From: Lewinella sp050633125
GTDB lineage: Bacteria > Bacteroidota > Bacteroidia > Chitinophagales > Saprospiraceae
NCBI RefSeq assembly: GCF_050633125.1
Contig: NZ_JBOEFX010000052.1
Span: 6,007-70,006, forward strand
Length of the DNA stretch: 64,000 bases
Reading direction: 5' to 3'
Each line of letters begins with the position of its first letter. The stretch's first letter is position 1. The notes under the pieces were generated by a model that was not told where the DNA came from, searched no databases, and saw only the letters and a list, made by a program, of their open reading frames with translations. Positions 61,084-64,000 of this stretch are shown here, piece by piece. Made by a program: the position numbers and the translations under genes.

Positions 61084-62211
61084 TTATTCAAAAGAAAGGT
61101 ATGGCTTGATTTTCTGCTTAGTTTGTTCTTCCAAACCATACAGTTTATCCAGATCAGCAGTGGCCGCATACGCCCCATGTTCCTCGCGATAACTGACGAT
61201 CATGCGGGCATCGCTGAAGCGGAGGTAGGGATGAGTGGCCAATTCTTCCACCGTAGCGGTGTTGATTTTTAGCTTTCGCAAAATAGGTGAAGGCCTCAAC
61301 TGTAGGGAGATTTTTTGGAAAACACTATCTGGCAGCCCGTAAGTTTCGCTGACTTGCTGTACGCTTTGAAAGCCGCCCAGCTTATCTCTAAAATTGACAA
61401 TACGCTTACTGAATGCAGGGCCGATGCCTCGTAATTCTTGCCATTCGGCGGCACTGGCCTGATTAATATCGACGACGACCTTGGTGGAAACATCTTCATA
61501 AGTGCGTGGAGTATCATCGGCGCTGGCGAAAGCATCATTCGCAGTCTCAGGTAGTTCTACATACGGTAGCAAGCGTTCAAAATCAGTTGTGGACAATCCA
61601 TAGACCTTCTGTATTTCCTCTGGCTTTCGAAATCTTCCACCACTAGCTATAAAGCGGGTCCAATTGTGAGCAACCTTCTCTGAAATGCCCATTGTTTGCA
61701 GGGTGTTTTTGCTTACATCATTTGGGTTAAAGATCTGCATTATCGGCGCAGCCGTAGGGGGCGCATCCTGTTGAGCAGCAGCATCTGTTTCATTTCCAAA
61801 AGCTAGATAAGGTTTAAGCGCTGAACGTTCTTGTTCAGAGAGCGCCCGGAATTTCTCAACGTCTTGCCACGATTTGAATGCTCCTCCCTTGCGTATATAA
61901 CTCAGCCAGGAACGAATACTTCCCGCCGATACACCCAGCGCCTGAAGATCTTCTTTGGTCGCTTGATTAGGATCAAAAGTATGGGGAGATAAAGCCGCCC
62001 CGTTAGTTTGTGCGATAGCATTTTCTTTATCAGACACGGGAGCATTCCCCCGCTTGCTGACTTCTTCAACAAAAGATGAAAAGTCGACAGGATCGTGTTG
62101 GCTGCGATCAGGTAGAAAGCCTGGCAAAATGAAAAGCACCACGCAGAGAGTAATCAATACAATGATGCCTATTCGTTCTCCCTTGCTGAAATAAAAAAAG
62201 TGATTGTCCAT
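61084..62211 (-). CDS. Helix-hairpin-helix protein, ComEA-like, membrane-anchored
   Basis: 375 residues from the ATG at 62209-62211 (MDNHFFYFSKGERIGIIVLI). An in-frame ATG at 62262 lies inside repeat copy F. One N-terminal membrane helix (about 14-34) precedes repeated helix-hairpin-helix units: FDPNQATKEDLQALGVSAGS (about 100), FNPNDVSKNTLQTMGISEKV (about 165), VDINQASAAEWQELRGIGPA (about 255) and LKINTATVEELATHPYLRFS (about 325). ComEA has one such pair and binds incoming DNA. This longer protein carries four. comEC lies directly upstream on the same strand, which supports a role in DNA uptake. Confidence 0.85.
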   Translation of the reverse strand: MDNHFFYFSKGERIGIIVLITLCVVLFILPGFLPDRSQHDPVDFSSFVEEVSKRGNAPVSDKENAIAQTNGAALSPHTFDPNQATKEDLQALGVSAGSIRSWLSYIRKGGAFKSWQDVEKFRALSEQERSALKPYLAFGNETDAAAQQDAPPTAAPIMQIFNPNDVSKNTLQTMGISEKVAHNWTRFIASGGRFRKPEEIQKVYGLSTTDFERLLPYVELPETANDAFASADDTPRTYEDVSTKVVVDINQASAAEWQELRGIGPAFSKRIVNFRDKLGGFQSVQQVSETYGLPDSVFQKISLQLRPSPILRKLKINTATVEELATHPYLRFSDARMIVSYREEHGAYAATADLDKLYGLEEQTKQKIKPYLSFE

Positions 62212-62218
62212 GGTCCTT

Positions 62219-62361
62219 TTATTGCGCAGAAAATAAAATGCGATTCTCTTTAGGTTTTTCAAATAGTTAAAACACTTTAAATGAAGCGTTTATTCAACTA
62301 TTATGAAAAACAGAATCGCTTTTTATTTTCGTGCTGTTCCTTATTTTCGTGCTGTTCCTTA
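62219..62361 (+). repeat. Palindromic repeat family 1, copy F (long form, duplicated right tail)
   Basis: Left end ttattgcgcagaaaataaaa, then tgcgattct; right arm agaatcgctttttattttcg, gtgctgttcc. Outer arms pair over 18 positions with two mismatches, and inner arms pair gtttttcaaatagtt with aactattatgaaaaac. The right tail ttattttcgtgctgttcctt is present twice in tandem. Its last TTA (62359-62361) is the complement of the comEC stop codon. Confidence 0.8.
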
Positions 62362-64000
62362 AAATTCTTTCTGAAAAGCACCATCTCTGGCGGTCCAGTG
62401 TACAGAAAGCCCTAAACCTTCAGCCTCTTGTAACCATTTAGTGACCTGTCCTGGGTAATTGGAGCCATCAAAAATCCAGGTATCTGCTGAAAAATGGGTT
62501 GATAAATCAGCCAATGTGACCCTCGGAGCATCCTGAATAAGTACCAAATCTACCTTTAGCTTGTTTTCTGGAGTAAGTCCAGGATTCCAGTCTCGATCAA
62601 TGATGACCAAACGCTGATTATAAAAAGCAAATACGGGGGATTGTTCGTACCAGTGGAGCGGTGTTTCCATTGCTGGCCAACGCGTCACTCCCCTTTTCTC
62701 TCTGTGCGGATTTACTGCCCAATCAAGGGCAGGATCATCCTCTTCAACACTGGAAATGCTATAGCGATGATAGCCATCAAAGGCATCCACAACAGAAGCT
62801 TTGTAGAGATGATAGACCGTCCAGGATCGCTGTTGTGCCAAATCGGCTTTGGTGAACACATTGATTGCCAGTGCCAAAATCAATGCCGACAAGCCGGTAA
62901 AGAGGTAAGTAATTCGACGATGAGCACTGTACCAAGCCAAGAAAAACAAACACACAAATAGGAAAAACAGCAACCATTCACTGATCCAGATGCCACTAAG
63001 AAGATGGCCAGGAAGTTTTTGTATCGTAAAAATGAAGGCATTATTTAGCCAAATAATACCAAGTAAGAGCTTGCCCAACAAGGTAGCTAGTGGCGTAATC
63101 CAATGTAGTAGAAATAACGAAATCCCTAACCCGAGAATAAACGATGCCGCAAGCACAACAACCAGGCCTGTAAGCAAAAAGTAAAGCGGAAACTGATGAA
63201 AATAATATAAACTGAGTGGAAAAGTAGTGAGTTGGGCAGCAATAGCCACTGTCGTCAAACTCCAGGCATAGTCAACGATTTTGAATGGTGAATACCAAAG
63301 TCTATACAAACGTGGCTGGAAAAAGACGATCCCCAACAACGCCAAGTACGACAATTGGAACCCAATATCAAACAGTAGGTAAGGGTCAATAAGCAAAAGT
63401 AGTAAAGCAGAAGCGCCAAGAGAATTATAAATACTAGCCCGCCTACCCAGAGTTTGGCCCAGCCAAAGAAAACTGAACATTACCGCCGCACGCTGCACCG
63501 ATGGCGACAGCCCTGTAACTAAGGCAAAACCCCAAATTCCTGTCAAAATGAGCAGCAATCGTATCCATTTCCATCCTGATCTTTTAAACGGTCCCCAACC
63601 AAACAACAAACCCAAGCCCCAGGCAACAAACCCTAGATGGAGGCCCGAAACCGCCAAGACGTGTACAGCGCCGGTTTCGGCATAAGCATTACGTAGGTCG
63701 GTGCTTAATTCATCTCGTTTCCCAAGAATCAAGGCCGCACCGACTGCCAGTTCGTTAGAGCCCGTTGGCAGATGCTGGCGCAAAATTTTGAGTAGATCTT
63801 CCCGGTATTGATAAGCCAATCCTCGTAAAGAGAGTTTTGGATTTACCAACATCCAGTCTTGCTCAGATATTCGAGCCTGATGGTAAACGCCCTTACGTGC
63901 CTGCCATTCCGAAAAATCGAAGGCATCGGGATTTAAAGGGGCTGTAATCCGCTCTGGGGCTGCTTTGAATTGAATTTCTTGGCCAGGCAATAACTTGATA
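62359..64000 (-). CDS. comEC: ComEC/Rec2 family DNA uptake channel (partial, N-terminus beyond right edge)
   Basis: 547 codons are open to the right edge. The frame continues upstream of an apparent TTG at 63988-63990, so the start lies outside. The N-terminal part visible is the DUF4131-type soluble region (PDAFDFSEWQARKGVYHQAR). The ComEC core follows with the family block GAVHVLAVSGLHLGFVAWGL at about residue 115 of the visible part and about nine membrane helices. A short soluble end (VDLVLIQDAPRVTLADLSTH) closes the chain. No full metallo-beta-lactamase domain is present, as is usual in this phylum. ComEC passes single-stranded DNA through the inner membrane during natural transformation. 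Confidence 0.92.
   Translation of the reverse strand, partial: IKLLPGQEIQFKAAPERITAPLNPDAFDFSEWQARKGVYHQARISEQDWMLVNPKLSLRGLAYQYREDLLKILRQHLPTGSNELAVGAALILGKRDELSTDLRNAYAETGAVHVLAVSGLHLGFVAWGLGLLFGWGPFKRSGWKWIRLLLILTGIWGFALVTGLSPSVQRAAVMFSFLWLGQTLGRRASIYNSLGASALLLLLIDPYLLFDIGFQLSYLALLGIVFFQPRLYRLWYSPFKIVDYAWSLTTVAIAAQLTTFPLSLYYFHQFPLYFLLTGLVVVLAASFILGLGISLFLLHWITPLATLLGKLLLGIIWLNNAFIFTIQKLPGHLLSGIWISEWLLFFLFVCLFFLAWYSAHRRITYLFTGLSALILALAINVFTKADLAQQRSWTVYHLYKASVVDAFDGYHRYSISSVEEDDPALDWAVNPHREKRGVTRWPAMETPLHWYEQSPVFAFYNQRLVIIDRDWNPGLTPENKLKVDLVLIQDAPRVTLADLSTHFSADTWIFDGSNYPGQVTKWLQEAEGLGLSVHWTARDGAFQKEF

Overview
The window comes from a member of the Bacteroidota. The evidence is: two secreted proteins with the C-terminal sorting domain of the type IX secretion system, several upstream regions with the phylum-typical -7 promoter box TAnnTTTG, a hybrid histidine kinase carrying an AraC output domain, a tandem ExbB/ExbD/ExbD cluster, and a ribosomal/tuf gene block in the Bacteroidota arrangement. 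The MORN-caspase proteins, the collagen/S74 fibre protein and the CotH protein make a Saprospiria (Lewinella-like) bacterium my best guess. That narrower placement is inference only. There are two runs of N, at 45610-45672 (inside an esterase gene) and 60931-60932 (inside a repeat).

Region 1 (1-11450) is information processing, all on the minus strand: xerC, hpf, a terminator, then tRNA-Thr(TGT), tRNA-Tyr, tRNA-Gly, tRNA-Thr(GGT), tuf, tRNA-Trp, secE, nusG, rplK, rplA, rplJ, rplL and the first ~97% of rpoB, which runs off the left edge. This matches the order of the E. coli thrU-tyrU-glyT-thrT-tufB ... rpoB neighbourhood. Region 2 (11450-20000) holds a four-gene ExbB/ExbD energy-transduction operon, tRNA-Ser, tatD, a viroplasmin-type RNase H, a rhomboid protease, a subtilase with a SPOR domain, an HD hydrolase and a small lipoprotein.

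Region 3 (20100-38800) is accessory and surface-related. It has two tandem secreted MORN-repeat/caspase proteins, a small type IX cargo protein, a collagen-like fibre protein with an S74 chaperone end, a one-protein two-component system, a DinB-like protein, a CotH-type secreted protein, tadA, a membrane-bound AraC regulator, an S41 peptidase lipoprotein and two unknown envelope proteins. Region 4 (39100-50400) has a three-gene operon of periplasmic parvulin foldases (two full, one lipoprotein), a dialkylglycine-decarboxylase-like aminotransferase, an esterase broken by the gap, a MATE exporter and two unknown proteins. Region 5 (50400-64000) is mainly housekeeping: sucD, an FtsB/DivIC-like gene, eno, carA, an amino-acid permease, a DUF2064 nucleotidyl/glycosyltransferase, xdhC, a YdeI-like protein, lemA, a DUF3179 protein, a helix-hairpin-helix protein and comEC (5' end beyond the right edge).

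The most unusual feature is the intergenic DNA. I could pick out at least four dispersed repeat families by eye. Family 1 is a palindromic element with a TTGCGCA left end and a GTGCTGTTCC right end. It has six copies plus a relic, it abuts gene ends, and it supplies the TAA stop codon of two genes. Family 2 is a GC-rich structured element with about five copies. Families 3 and 4 are shorter, with two or three copies each. Family 1, with flanking direct repeats, looks like a small non-autonomous mobile element or REP-like sequence. Together with the MORN-caspase pair it is the best candidate for something undescribed.
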